A stretch of DNA of 64,000 nucleotides from Granulosicoccus sp036478565. Its GTDB lineage: Bacteria; Pseudomonadota; Gammaproteobacteria; Granulosicoccales; Granulosicoccaceae. The translations under genes were made by a program, and so were the position numbers. Of the stretch, positions 63,990 to 64,000 are shown in pieces (positions within the stretch are counted from its first letter, which is position 1; each line of letters begins with the position of its first letter). Location: the NCBI GenBank assembly GCA_965224525.1, contig OZ245050.1:868001-932000 (forward strand), given 5' to 3'. Under the pieces are notes generated by a model, which saw only the letters and a program-made list of their open reading frames with translations, had not been told where the DNA came from and did not search any database.

Positions 63990-64000
63990 CCAATCACCGT

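Overview
The window reads as a chromosomal segment of a free-living, probably marine, gammaproteobacterium. The order miaB–phoH–ybeY–corC–lnt, the single-chain gcvP preceded by gcvT and gcvH, a parC-type topoisomerase subunit, GlyGly-CTERM-like C-termini and secreted polysaccharide-degrading enzymes all point that way. A Granulosicoccus-like lineage is a guess from overall flavour only. Base composition looks even (near 50% GC by eye). I see no rRNA, tRNA, insertion sequence, prophage or CRISPR array.

Layout. 0.3–4 kb: two convergent secreted proteins (a DUF11-like protein and a DUF5060-type glycoside hydrolase-like protein) whose 3' ends overlap. 4.3–6.9 kb: metK and ahcY, the core of the S-adenosylmethionine cycle. 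7.2–10.4 kb: a glycine betaine/proline-type ABC transporter, with a very strong hairpin just upstream. 10.5–13.4 kb: a repeat-rich lipoprotein, then a class V aminotransferase divergent from an ArsR-type regulator. 13.5–21.6 kb: a SorC-type regulator, mtnA, mtnK, a ribose-type ABC transporter and a class II aldolase. I read this as import of 5-methylthioribose or 5-deoxyribose and its breakdown to dihydroxyacetone phosphate plus an aldehyde (the DHAP shunt), probably controlled from a 13-bp inverted repeat between mtnK and the transporter. 21.8–27.2 kb: miaB–phoH–ybeY–corC–lnt housekeeping block. 27.3–32.1 kb: a tandem glycine riboswitch followed by gcvT, gcvH and gcvP. 32.4–37.1 kb: a DUF1097 membrane protein behind a perfect FNR-type box, an outer-membrane barrel, an aminotransferase, a LOG-family protein and a PlsB-like acyltransferase. 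37.5–46.4 kb: a chemoreceptor, a VOC protein, pgi, parC and htpX. 46.7–50.3 kb: a fasciclin lipoprotein and a large calcium-binding repeat protein. 50.6–60.2 kb: an agmatinase-family ureohydrolase divergent from a polyamine-type ABC transporter with an odd permease, then an M19 dipeptidase homologue lacking several zinc ligands, a protein of unknown family and a DUF3726 protein; this looks like one uncharacterised catabolic unit. 60.4–63.7 kb: GH16 and GH5-type secreted glycoside hydrolases.

Working together: metK/ahcY and the MtnK/MtnA/aldolase pathway deal with SAM use and the fate of its by-products, and glycine cleavage feeds one-carbon units to the same metabolism. The hydrolases at both ends suggest life on algal or other polysaccharides. 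The two least explained parts are the 50.6–60.2 kb ureohydrolase/transporter/M19-like/DUF3726 unit and the salvage cluster with its own importer. All gene calls come from reading the translations; no database search was run.
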